From assembly GCA_964637695.1 (NCBI GenBank), contig CAZWVF010000002.1, forward strand, positions 25,552 through 89,551: a stretch of 64,000 bases of DNA, in the 5' to 3' direction. Source of the stretch: JAGLTZ01 sp964637695. GTDB taxonomy: Bacteria > Blakebacterota > Blakebacteria > Blakebacterales > Blakebacteraceae. The notes beneath the pieces are model-generated. The model had not been told where the DNA came from. It searched no databases and worked only from the letters and a program-made list of their open reading frames with translations. Below are positions 26,182-34,175 of this stretch, piece by piece. Position 1 is the first letter of the stretch. Every line of letters starts with the position of its first letter. A program made the translations under genes and the position numbers.

Positions 26182-27519
26182 TTACTCACCGGTTATGCCC
26201 TGCGATCCTGATTCAACTGCTTCCAGGATTGCTCTGATATTCTCTGCCGGAGTATCAAGGGCGATGTCGGCACCAGATGTAGAGAGTATGAAGCGAGGAT
26301 CATCCTGCCTGTCTTCAAGGATCTTCTTGCATTGGCTCTTTATCTCTTCAGGTGTGAATTTCCCAATGTTCGGACCATCAAGACCACCCAGCATTGTCAA
26401 CTCATCCCCTATTATCTCGCGAGCAACGGAGAAACTGTCACGATGGTCAATGACGAATCCCAATACATTCGGCAGGTCAATTAAAAGTTCCAGAGCAGAG
26501 AGGAATTTGGCGCCTGTATGGTGAATAACAACCGGGCCATTGATTTGCGGCAAAACTTCATTAAATACCGGAAGAGAAATTGTCTCTGCAATCTCAAGGC
26601 TGACCACTGATGGATTGAGAAAGACAACGGGCAGAGCTATAAAATCGGCCCCGCGAGCAAACTGGGCATTTGCCCAGTTGATGAAGAAAGTTCGTGTTAT
26701 CTCAAGAAGACTTTCAGTTCCTGCGTGATTGAACAGAATTGTCTGCAGCCATCCTTCCAGCCCCATTATCATCATAGGAAGATCAACCGGACTCATGGCT
26801 ATTCCTGCAACCATGGTCTCCTTGCCATGTTCCGAAACGAGAAGATCGAGTGCTTCAAGCATATACTGGAGTCCAGGGCAGGAATCGATATCAGGCACAG
26901 TTAGATCTGCAATTTCGTCTGAAGAAGATATTGCGGGTTGCCGGAGATTCGGAGGCTGGGATTCAAAATGTTCACACCGTGAACCAAAAGCCTCTCCTTC
27001 ATATGGCAGTACGAAAGGCATGAAGACGATATCCGCCCTGAGTAATTTGATGTTCTCGGCCGAAGTATACATCATGGCCGATGCGCCTATGATTTTGGCT
27101 CCGACTTCGACCGCTTTATTGACGAACTCTACAGGTGGTACGTCGTTGCCCAGATCGTGAACCTCCCACCTTGTTGCTTTCAGGAACATGACAACCATAC
27201 GGCGGCCGAGAGCGTGGAAGTCAGCCTCGATATTCCCCAGAACGACCGGTCCCAGCAGCAGATCTGGTTTCGAATCAGCAGCTCGATCGCTCGCTATCTG
27301 TTCGAGTATATCCCCGGCGATTTTTGCAGCAATGTAACTTTGAGCAAGTGAAATATCCTCCCTCATCCACCGTTCACCTACTTCTTTGAGCACCGGATCG
27401 AGGATTTCATCCATAAGCCGGTCATACCCATTGATTCCTGCCCACTCCTTCATCCGTTCGACTGCTGTCGACCTGTCTCCGGCATCTATTTTCTGGATCA
27501 GTTCTTCAATTAGTTCCAT
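26182..27519 (-). CDS. Corrinoid protein fused to uroporphyrinogen decarboxylase-type methyltransferase
   Basis: A 445-residue fusion. Residues ~1-85 are the helical B12 cap domain, ~90-160 the B12-binding domain with D100-F-H102-A-L-G105 (the DxHxxG lower-ligand motif), and ~205-440 a UroD/MtaA-type TIM barrel. The two halves normally act in a corrinoid-dependent methyl transfer. The barrel keeps His at 333 (V-I-H-H-T-G) but where relatives have the zinc-binding Cys of HxC there is Thr 335, and the second Cys (usually SPGCG) is Ser-Thr-Ser-Gly at about 413-416. Zinc-activated thiol methylation is therefore doubtful. No neighbour suggests the substrate. Confidence 0.8.
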   Translation of the reverse strand: MELIEELIQKIDAGDRSTAVERMKEWAGINGYDRLMDEILDPVLKEVGERWMREDISLAQSYIAAKIAGDILEQIASDRAADSKPDLLLGPVVLGNIEADFHALGRRMVVMFLKATRWEVHDLGNDVPPVEFVNKAVEVGAKIIGASAMMYTSAENIKLLRADIVFMPFVLPYEGEAFGSRCEHFESQPPNLRQPAISSSDEIADLTVPDIDSCPGLQYMLEALDLLVSEHGKETMVAGIAMSPVDLPMMIMGLEGWLQTILFNHAGTESLLEITRTFFINWANAQFARGADFIALPVVFLNPSVVSLEIAETISLPVFNEVLPQINGPVVIHHTGAKFLSALELLIDLPNVLGFVIDHRDSFSVAREIIGDELTMLGGLDGPNIGKFTPEEIKSQCKKILEDRQDDPRFILSTSGADIALDTPAENIRAILEAVESGSQGITGE

Positions 27520-27884
27520 CGTGGAACCTCATGAAAAGGACAGATTTGAGGTGCCTTTTCAACCGCGGGATAATAGAAGATGATAACTTACATAACTTCG
27601 TTATTCCAAATCCGTTGTCATCAACGGACCGGAAAAAGATGGTACCGGAAAAGAGTCAGGAATTCATCAGTTCCTCTCATATATGCATGATTCCCTTTTA
27701 CATGCATAATCCGGCCCGGACATTGAACCTCTCCTGATCGCATATGAGCACTTCTTCACTCTACCGAGAGAAGGGAGTGTCGTGGCCATGGAATATTAAT
27801 AAAAAGACTTTAGAGTCTGATTTGCAGATTGAGCCATCTGCTGTTATGTTCAGAGTAACTTTTACACTGAAAGGCAAACTGGAG
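27520..27884. other. Intergenic region between divergent corrinoid-fusion and malic enzyme genes
   Basis: No gene is visible. A perfect hairpin TCCGTTG-TCAT-CAACGGA sits at 27611-27628 without a following T run, so it is not a canonical terminator. A weak plus-strand promoter candidate is TTGCAG (27822-27827), 16 bases, then TTATGT (27844-27849), 36 bases before the malic enzyme start. The open frame here is not supported as coding because its codons before ATG 27885 do not resemble malic enzyme. Confidence 0.4.
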
Positions 27885-29258
27885 ATGAGTGAGGAAAGAC
27901 AACCTACAGTTGATGAACTGCTGGCCAAAGCATACCAGCCGGCCAAAGACGCCATGCGACTCCACCCCTTTTACCGGGGCAAGATCGAGGTCGTCCCGAA
28001 GTGCCAGATCCGCGACTTCAATGACTTCGCTATCTGGTATACCCCGGGAGTGGCCGAGCCGTGCAAGGACATTGCAGAGAATCCCGACAAGGTATTCGAG
28101 CACACGAACAAGGCCAACATGATCGCCGTGGTGAGCGATGGCTCGCGGGTACTGGGTCTGGGCAACATCGGGGCCGAGGCCGCCATCCCGGTCATGGAGG
28201 GCAAGGGGATCCTCTTCAAGTACCTGGGCGGTGTTGACGCTTTCCCCATCTGCTTGAATACGCAGGACAAGGAAGAGATCATCCAGATCGTCAAGGCCAT
28301 TCAGCCCTGTTTCGGCGGTATCAACCTCGAAGACATCGAGAAGCCGAAGTGTTTCGAGATCCTGGACACGCTGCGCGAAGAGTGCCACATTCCGGTCTGG
28401 CACGACGACCAGCAGGGCACGGCGACGGTGACCGTGGCCGGTGTCATCAACGCACTCAAGGTTGTGGGCAAGGATAGAGAGAAGGTCAAGACCGTCCTCT
28501 ACGGCGCCGGTGCCTCCAACGCACGGATCGCCCGGATGCTTATCACATGGGGCCTCAACGCCGACCAGATGCTCCTCTACGACTCGAAGGGCCCCCTCCA
28601 CATGGGTCGGACCGAGTTCCAGGAGACCGAGCCGGAGAAGTGGTATCTCTGTCAGAACACGAACGCCGAGAACATAGATGTCCCCTTCGAGGAAGGGATC
28701 GAAAACGCTGACATGCTGATAGCCCTTTCCCGCTCCGGCCCCGACATCATCGACAAGTCGGCCGTGGCCAAGATGGCCAAGGACTCGATCGTCTTCGCCT
28801 GTGCCAACCCGATACCCGAGATCTGGCCGTGGGACGCGAAGGAAGCCGGTGCCCGCATCATGGCAACCGGTCGTTCCGACTTCGACAACCAGGTCAACAA
28901 CTCTCTCGGGTTCCCGGGCATCTTCCGCGGCACCCTCGATGTGGCCGCCTCAACGATCACCGACGAGATGTGCATCGCGGCCGCCGATGAACTGGCCAGA
29001 TGCGCCGAGGACAAGGGGATTCACGAGGGTTACATCATTCCGACGATGGATGACTGGGAAGTCTTCCCGCGTGAAGCTGTGGCCGTAGGTCAGAAGGCCA
29101 TCGAACAGGGCCTTGCCCGTATAGAACTCACACCCGAGCAGGCCTATGAGACTGCCGAACGGATCATCAAGCGGGCACGTGAGGAGACTATCTGGCGGAT
29201 GAAGGAAGGATTCATCCCCACAGCCCCGGAGGATGCGAAGCTGACAACCGGGGGTTGA
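27885..29258 (+). CDS. NAD(P)-dependent malic enzyme
   Basis: A 457-residue malic enzyme of the short bacterial type, converting malate to pyruvate and CO2. Motifs include 'WYTPGVAEPC', 'GSRVLGLGNIGAEAAIPVMEGKG' (as GSRVLGLGNIG and AAIPVMEGKG), 'WHDDQQGTA', the dinucleotide fold 'LYGAGASNARIARML', and 'FACANPIPEIWPWDA'. The frame extends 47 codons upstream, but ATG 27885 begins the family-like sequence; AAAGG lies about ten bases upstream of the start. Cofactor choice is unresolved. It stands alone, divergent from the corrinoid fusion gene. Confidence 0.92.
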   Translation: MSEERQPTVDELLAKAYQPAKDAMRLHPFYRGKIEVVPKCQIRDFNDFAIWYTPGVAEPCKDIAENPDKVFEHTNKANMIAVVSDGSRVLGLGNIGAEAAIPVMEGKGILFKYLGGVDAFPICLNTQDKEEIIQIVKAIQPCFGGINLEDIEKPKCFEILDTLREECHIPVWHDDQQGTATVTVAGVINALKVVGKDREKVKTVLYGAGASNARIARMLITWGLNADQMLLYDSKGPLHMGRTEFQETEPEKWYLCQNTNAENIDVPFEEGIENADMLIALSRSGPDIIDKSAVAKMAKDSIVFACANPIPEIWPWDAKEAGARIMATGRSDFDNQVNNSLGFPGIFRGTLDVAASTITDEMCIAAADELARCAEDKGIHEGYIIPTMDDWEVFPREAVAVGQKAIEQGLARIELTPEQAYETAERIIKRAREETIWRMKEGFIPTAPEDAKLTTGG

Positions 29259-29304
29259 TTACCGTATAACAATTCGGGCTGATTTCCGATTGCAGTGATC
29301 GACA

Positions 29305-29549
29305 TAGGTAGACCCTCACGGGTTTTCCCTGTCACACCACCGTGCGTACGGGTCCGTACACGGCGGTTCGGTTGGTTACTCGAACAGCGTGTCCTTCAGA
29401 GAAGGTAGGCCGAGGGACCGGAAGAAGTCGTTGGGCAGGGCAAAGCTGAGAGCGGGACTCCGGCAGAGGTGCCACATACTGTGGCAGCTGCCGGCGGTCT
29501 GAGCCGCCAGATCACGGCTGACACCGCGTTTGACCAGCTCACCGAACCG
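29305..29549 (-). mobile_element. Group II intron fragment (3' end)
   Basis: The minus strand holds the end of a bacterial group II intron: a reverse-transcriptase C-terminus (29376-29549), then a domain V hairpin (29333-29371; CCGCCGTGTACG-GACC-CGTACGCACGGTGG), then a domain VI-like hairpin ending CTACCTAT near 29307. Everything 5' of the RT tail is missing, so it cannot splice. Its left edge abuts, and overlaps by about 11 bases, the 3' end of the histidine kinase gene; that junction probably marks where a deletion or insertion stopped. Confidence 0.82.
29376..29549 (-). pseudogene. Group II intron reverse transcriptase, C-terminal remnant
   Basis: About 57 residues, from R-F-G-E-L-V-K-R-G-V-S through 'WHLCRSPALSFALPNDFF' to a stop after L-F-E. 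This is the maturase-to-C-terminus segment of intron-encoded RTs (compare the family's 'RNLMKLGVP...W.IA.SPIL..TLTN..L...GL'). The finger and palm domains are absent. It is a fragment, not a gene. Confidence 0.85.
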
Positions 29550-31824
29550 GGTCCTTCCCCGCTTCCACAGCCTTACGGATAGCCGCGCCCAGCTCTTTCA
29601 GTATAAAGGGCTTCCTTATATAATCCCTGATACCCAGTTCTCCCATTTTCTCGGGTGTAACAACCTCGCTGAAACCGCTTGTGAGAATAACCGGTATATC
29701 ATCTCTCAATTTCATGACCTCCTCAATTAATTCCGTGCCTGTCATGTCCGGCATGATCTGGTCGGTTATGATTAAATCAAATCGATCGGGAGATTTCTTG
29801 AACATTTCCAGAGCTTCTACACTGCTGATCATGACAGTGACGTCATAACCGAAATCCTGGAGCATTTCCCTGCCAAGATCAGCGATCGCCTCTTCGTCGT
29901 CCACAAAGAGAATCCGTTCCTGTCCTTTCAGATCGACTTCTTCTTCGGGGTCTTCGACTTCCGTTTCGATATCAACCCACGGCAAATAGACCTTGAAAGA
30001 GGTACCTTCTCCCGGTTCACTGTTAACAGTGATCTCTCCGCCGTGGCTGGCAACTATACCGTGAACCACGGACAGCCCCAGACCCGTACCTTCGCCTGTT
30101 TCACGTGTAGTGAAAAACGGCTCGAAAATCCTGTCTGCTATCTCCTTTTCCATACCACAACCAGTATCACTGACGGTCAGTCTGACATGCCGGCCTTCTT
30201 TGAGGTTCGGATGTGTCGTTATAAAATCTGCATCCACGTCAAACCGTTCCAGTTTTACTTCCAGCACTCCACTTGTATCGCGCATCGCCTGGTAAGCATT
30301 CGTACAGAGGTTCATCAACACCTGGTGCATCTGTGAAGGATCAGCGAGAATGGCACCTGCATCGGGACTGATATCCTGGCGAATCTCGATTGTCGACGGC
30401 AGAGTTGCATGAAGCAGTTTCAAGACCTCTTTGATGAGGAGCTGGAATTCAACGATAGTCTTCTCCTGTTCAACCTCCCTGCTGAAAACCAGGATCTGTT
30501 TCACCAGATCCCTTGCGCGGTTGGCAGCTTTGTTCACATTGCTGAGTTTGGCATAGGCATCACTGTCCGGTGCCAGCTGGCTCTGAACCATCCCGAGGTA
30601 TCCGAATATGGGTGTGAGGATATTGTTGAAGTCATGTGCGATACCGCCTGCCAGAGTACCTATTGTCTCCAGTCTCTGCGATCTTCTCAATTGGGTTTCA
30701 AGCTGTATTTTCTCCTGCGATGTTTTCTCTCTCTCGGCAACCTCCCTTTCAAGTTTGGCCAATACCTGTTCGAGCTCTTCGGTGCGCTCTCTCACCTTCA
30801 TTTCAAGTTGCTCCCGATGGTACTTCAATTCCTCTTCGGCCTGTTTCCTTTCGGTGATATCACGGATGATACCTACTGAACCGAGAAATTCCCGTGAATC
30901 CGCATCGTCCCCGCTCACATACAGTCCTGAACTGCTTACTTCCATAACTCTGGCACTATCCACCACAGTTGAAAGCTGGCCCTGGATAGTATCGATATCT
31001 CCCTTTATCTTTAACATTACTTCCAGGTTCCTGGTCCTGCGGTCATCGGTTCTTCTTTCATCGAACAGTTTGGGAGCCAGGGTATCACCTGTTTCACTGC
31101 CTCTGAGTGAAGGTAGAAGATCTGAGCGACCGGGAGGTGTTTCTTCCGGGGCTGCTATCAGCTCTCTGAAGTTCTTCCCGATTAATTCCTCAGGTGTATA
31201 ACCGAGGTTCTGTATTGCATCATTCAAAAATGTGAAATTCCCATTCTTATCTATCCTGTAAACAATATCCGGGATGGTCTGGACTACAGTTCTGAACCTT
31301 TCTTCGATTGCCTTTAACTCACTCAACTTTGTTTCGAGTGTTGTGTTGGCCTGTGCCAGTTGGTCCTGTATCTCCACCAACTGACGATTATTAGTTACCG
31401 AATTGATGTATGTTGAGAGGAGGATATTGAGAATACGGTCACGATCAGGAAGAGAACCAGGCACAGGTACGGTGCAGTCGAGACAATCGATCACGATTTC
31501 ACTGCTGTACGGTCTGAACAGCAGGCCGTCCGCTCCGCATTCCAGGCTCTTTACAATTTCTGAAGTTTCCAGCAGCGGCATGACAAGTATCACACGCAGA
31601 TCTTTTAAACAGTTGTTCCCTTTTATTTCGCGGCAGAGTTGAAAACCGTCCATACCGGGCATTTGCAGATCACTGATGACGATATCGGGCTTGATCCTGT
31701 CCAGACAGGCAAGCGCCTCCATCCCGCTATGGGTGGCATGAACCTTATATCCAATCCCTTCAAGCAGAGATTTGAGCTTCACCGCCTGCGCAGGGCTGTC
31801 CTGGATTATCAGTACATGTTTCAT
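29539..31824 (-). CDS. Hybrid histidine kinase: REC-PAS-HK-REC
   Basis: A 761-residue soluble sensor kinase. An N-terminal receiver (Asp in PDIVISDLQMPGMDG) is followed by a PAS domain (~170-330, with an insert rich in Arg/Asp), a coiled coil, a HisKA domain with phosphorylatable His in LAGGIAHDFNNIL, an HATPase domain (N box NLCTNAYQA; DTGCGM; TGLGLSVVHG) and a C-terminal receiver (FDLIITDQIMPDMTG). The order fits a phosphorelay starting from one of the receivers. The last codons abut the group II intron fragment and may have been shortened by a few residues. It is first in a run with the REC/HD-GYP gene downstream of the kinase-like gene cluster. Confidence 0.9.
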   Translation of the reverse strand: MKHVLIIQDSPAQAVKLKSLLEGIGYKVHATHSGMEALACLDRIKPDIVISDLQMPGMDGFQLCREIKGNNCLKDLRVILVMPLLETSEIVKSLECGADGLLFRPYSSEIVIDCLDCTVPVPGSLPDRDRILNILLSTYINSVTNNRQLVEIQDQLAQANTTLETKLSELKAIEERFRTVVQTIPDIVYRIDKNGNFTFLNDAIQNLGYTPEELIGKNFRELIAAPEETPPGRSDLLPSLRGSETGDTLAPKLFDERRTDDRRTRNLEVMLKIKGDIDTIQGQLSTVVDSARVMEVSSSGLYVSGDDADSREFLGSVGIIRDITERKQAEEELKYHREQLEMKVRERTEELEQVLAKLEREVAEREKTSQEKIQLETQLRRSQRLETIGTLAGGIAHDFNNILTPIFGYLGMVQSQLAPDSDAYAKLSNVNKAANRARDLVKQILVFSREVEQEKTIVEFQLLIKEVLKLLHATLPSTIEIRQDISPDAGAILADPSQMHQVLMNLCTNAYQAMRDTSGVLEVKLERFDVDADFITTHPNLKEGRHVRLTVSDTGCGMEKEIADRIFEPFFTTRETGEGTGLGLSVVHGIVASHGGEITVNSEPGEGTSFKVYLPWVDIETEVEDPEEEVDLKGQERILFVDDEEAIADLGREMLQDFGYDVTVMISSVEALEMFKKSPDRFDLIITDQIMPDMTGTELIEEVMKLRDDIPVILTSGFSEVVTPEKMGELGIRDYIRKPFILKELGAAIRKAVEAGKDPVR

Positions 31825-31872
31825 TCACATATCTCCCAGGACTCCTGTATCACCCGATCGAATTTTTAAGTG

Positions 31873-32982
31873 TCAGACCACAACTCTGTCGTTGTCGCTC
31901 ATGTCCTGATACCGGTGCTGTATCTCATACACTTTTTCCAGGTTATCCAGAAACAGATCGACTACCTGAGGGTCGAAATGGCTGCCCCTCTTGTTTTTTA
32001 CTATCTCACACGCAGCTTCATTTGGCATTGCTTTTTTATAGGGACGTTTCGTCGTGACAGCGTCGAATACGTCGGCAACTGCACAGATGCGTCCCATAAT
32101 GGGGATATCCTCACCTTTCAACCCGTTAGGGTACCCATTTCCATTCCACTGCTCATGATGTGAAATGGCGATCACTTCACCCGCTTTCAATAACTCCGAT
32201 CTGGAATCACCGAGTATCCTGGCCCCCATGATTGTGTGCTGCTGCATGATCCCCCACTCTTCGGCATCCAGTTTACCGGGTTTAAACAGGATTTCTTCGG
32301 GGATGCCTATCTTCCCTACATCGTGCATCGGGCTGGCATGCTTCAGAGCCTCTGAATCACCGGGGGAGAGGTTCATGGCATTTCCCAGCATGGAACAGTA
32401 GTAACTGACACGGTTGATATGCGCTGCCGTGTTGGTGTCTTTGTATTCCGCAGCAACCGCCAGACGGTGGATCGTCTCCAGATAGGCTTCGTGGGTCTGG
32501 CGCTGTGCTATCGCCATTTCATCGAGCGTTTTACGAAGGGCTTCGGTCCTCTTGTCTACCAGAGCCTCCAGCTCAGCCTGGTATCGTCTCAGTTCATCCT
32601 GGTGTTCCTTGACTTTGAGAAGAGAGGCAGTCCGCACCTGCAGTTCGGTCAGGTCCACCGGCTTGGCGATAAAATCATTTGCACCGGCTTTGACGGCCCT
32701 GAGACGGTCTTCTTTCCCGGAGAGCGCCGTTACCATGATAATGGGAAGATCCTGTGTTTCGGGGTGTTCCCTGATCCTGCGGACTACTTCAAACCCGTCC
32801 ATGCCCGGCATGTTCACATCCATAAGGACCAGGTCGATGTCCAGCTTCGACATTGCCAGAGCTCCTACACCATCAGAGGCGACCTCAGCACTGTGGCCCA
32901 GGGACTCAACCATCTCCTTGAAGACCGCCCTGTTCAGCTCTTCATCATCAACGATCAGGATACGATGCCGGTTTTTCTTCAC
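31873..32982 (-). CDS. Response regulator with HD-GYP output domain (RpfG-like)
   Basis: A 369-residue protein with an N-terminal receiver (VDDEE; phospho-Asp in LVLMDVNMPGMDG; 'KPVDLTEL') linked by a coiled coil to an HD-GYP phosphodiesterase domain with MHDVGKIGIPEEIL, ISHHEQWNGNGYPNGL and 'ICAVADVFDAVTTKRPYKKA'. All the metal and HD-GYP signature residues are present, so active cyclic di-GMP hydrolysis gated by phosphorylation is expected. Its start overlaps the stop of the receiver-only gene by four bases (ATGA), and the hybrid kinase gene follows, suggesting a three-gene phosphorelay. Confidence 0.9.
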   Translation of the reverse strand: MKKNRHRILIVDDEELNRAVFKEMVESLGHSAEVASDGVGALAMSKLDIDLVLMDVNMPGMDGFEVVRRIREHPETQDLPIIMVTALSGKEDRLRAVKAGANDFIAKPVDLTELQVRTASLLKVKEHQDELRRYQAELEALVDKRTEALRKTLDEMAIAQRQTHEAYLETIHRLAVAAEYKDTNTAAHINRVSYYCSMLGNAMNLSPGDSEALKHASPMHDVGKIGIPEEILFKPGKLDAEEWGIMQQHTIMGARILGDSRSELLKAGEVIAISHHEQWNGNGYPNGLKGEDIPIMGRICAVADVFDAVTTKRPYKKAMPNEAACEIVKNKRGSHFDPQVVDLFLDNLEKVYEIQHRYQDMSDNDRVVV

Positions 32983-33365
32983 CCTTGAACCTGTTTCTCA
33001 GCTCCTTCAATTCTCAATTGATCCAGAACACCGGGTATTTTATCGAACTCGGTCGATTTGTCGAAGAAATAACCGGCACCAAGTTCGAAGCATTTGGTTC
33101 TGTACTGTTCGTACGGATAGTTGGTCAACACTATGACTGTTGTCTTAGGGTTGCTCCTGCTGATGTTCCGCAAAACATCCAGACCACTGCCAAGGGGCAT
33201 TTTGATGTCCAGGATGACCACCTCCGGTGCCATTTCCCTGACAACCCTGGTTCCATCCAGTGCGTTCTCCGCTTCACCGACAACGCACACCTCGTCGAGA
33301 CTGGATAAGAGCTCTGTTAATCTTGTCCGGATGATTTCAGAATCGTCTATGACAACTACATCCAT
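32979..33365 (-). CDS. Stand-alone receiver domain protein
   Basis: A 128-residue CheY-like receiver with DD (VVIDDSE), phospho-Asp in EVVILDIKMPLG, and the switch Thr and Lys in VLTNY and 'FFDKSTEF'. No output domain is attached. ATG 33365 is preferred over an upstream alternative; it yields the normal receiver N-terminus MDVVVIDDSE. Stand-alone receivers often carry phosphate between kinases; the position upstream of the REC/HD-GYP gene, with a four-base overlap, points to that role. Confidence 0.87.
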   Translation of the reverse strand: MDVVVIDDSEIIRTRLTELLSSLDEVCVVGEAENALDGTRVVREMAPEVVILDIKMPLGSGLDVLRNISRSNPKTTVIVLTNYPYEQYRTKCFELGAGYFFDKSTEFDKIPGVLDQLRIEGAEKQVQG

Positions 33366-33542
33366 CACACTCTCTCTGGCTCTGGTCAGTATCAAGAATC
33401 TCTCTTCCGTCGCTGGATTTCATCTTTTCCGTGAACTCCCTCACCGGATCATACCCGGCTCATGCTGTGCGGAGTATCAGACGGATTCTGAAATTGATGT
33501 AGGATAATCGCCCACGTACTTGTAGGGCTTTGTCCTACAAGT

Positions 33543-34175
33543 TTACTCAATCAGGTCATTCTGAATCGCGTAGTAAGTCAGCTCTGCGTTTGTCTTCAGG
33601 TTTAATTTATCCAGGATCCTCGCTCTGTAAGTACTGATGGTTTTGGCACTCAGGGAGAGCTGTTCAGCGATTTCCTTGTTTCCGACCCCAGAGGCGATCA
33701 TACGCAGAACTTCATACTCCCTGTCTGAGAGTTGTTCGTGCAGCGGCTTGTCACTATCGACCTGGATATAGGCCGCCAGCCTCTGAGCAAGATTGGCGCT
33801 GACATATTTCTGGCCGGCCAACACCTGCTGAATCGCGGATATCAGTTCGTCCGGAGCAGTATCCTTTGTAACGTACCCTGAGGCTCCTGATTTGAAACAG
33901 CGTACGGCATACTGCTCTTCCGGATGCATGCTCAGCATCAGGATATTCTGTTCCGGCTTCATCTCTTTCACCTGCTTGAGTATTTCTATTCCACTTCGGC
34001 CGGGCAGGGAAATGTCAAGAAGGACCAGATCGTATTCATTCTTGTCTACCAGGCTGATTACCTCTTCACCTGTGGAAGCCTCATCGATGCTGCTGATATC
34101 TTCTATATCACTGAGGATCTGTTTAAGTCCCTCACGTATAAGCGTGTGATCATCTGCCAGAAGAATATTGATCAC
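33543..34175 (-). CDS. NarL/FixJ-family response regulator
   Basis: A 210-residue regulator: receiver (ADDHTLIREGL; phospho-Asp in LVLLDISLPGRSG; Lys in YVTKDTAP) plus a LuxR-type HTH at ~145-205 with 'LSDREYEVLRMIASGVGNKEIAEQLSLSAKTISTYRARI' features, quoted here as LSDREYEVLRMIASG and KTISTYRARILDKL. Its ATG overlaps the stop of the large PAS kinase by four bases, so the two almost certainly form a two-component pair. Confidence 0.94.
   Translation of the reverse strand: MINILLADDHTLIREGLKQILSDIEDISSIDEASTGEEVISLVDKNEYDLVLLDISLPGRSGIEILKQVKEMKPEQNILMLSMHPEEQYAVRCFKSGASGYVTKDTAPDELISAIQQVLAGQKYVSANLAQRLAAYIQVDSDKPLHEQLSDREYEVLRMIASGVGNKEIAEQLSLSAKTISTYRARILDKLNLKTNAELTYYAIQNDLIE

Noticed and set aside
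33430..33542. A gene in the gap between the receiver and NarL genes
   Set aside because: No open frame with a ribosome site and no family resemblance; the sequence looks like an ordinary intergenic spacer.
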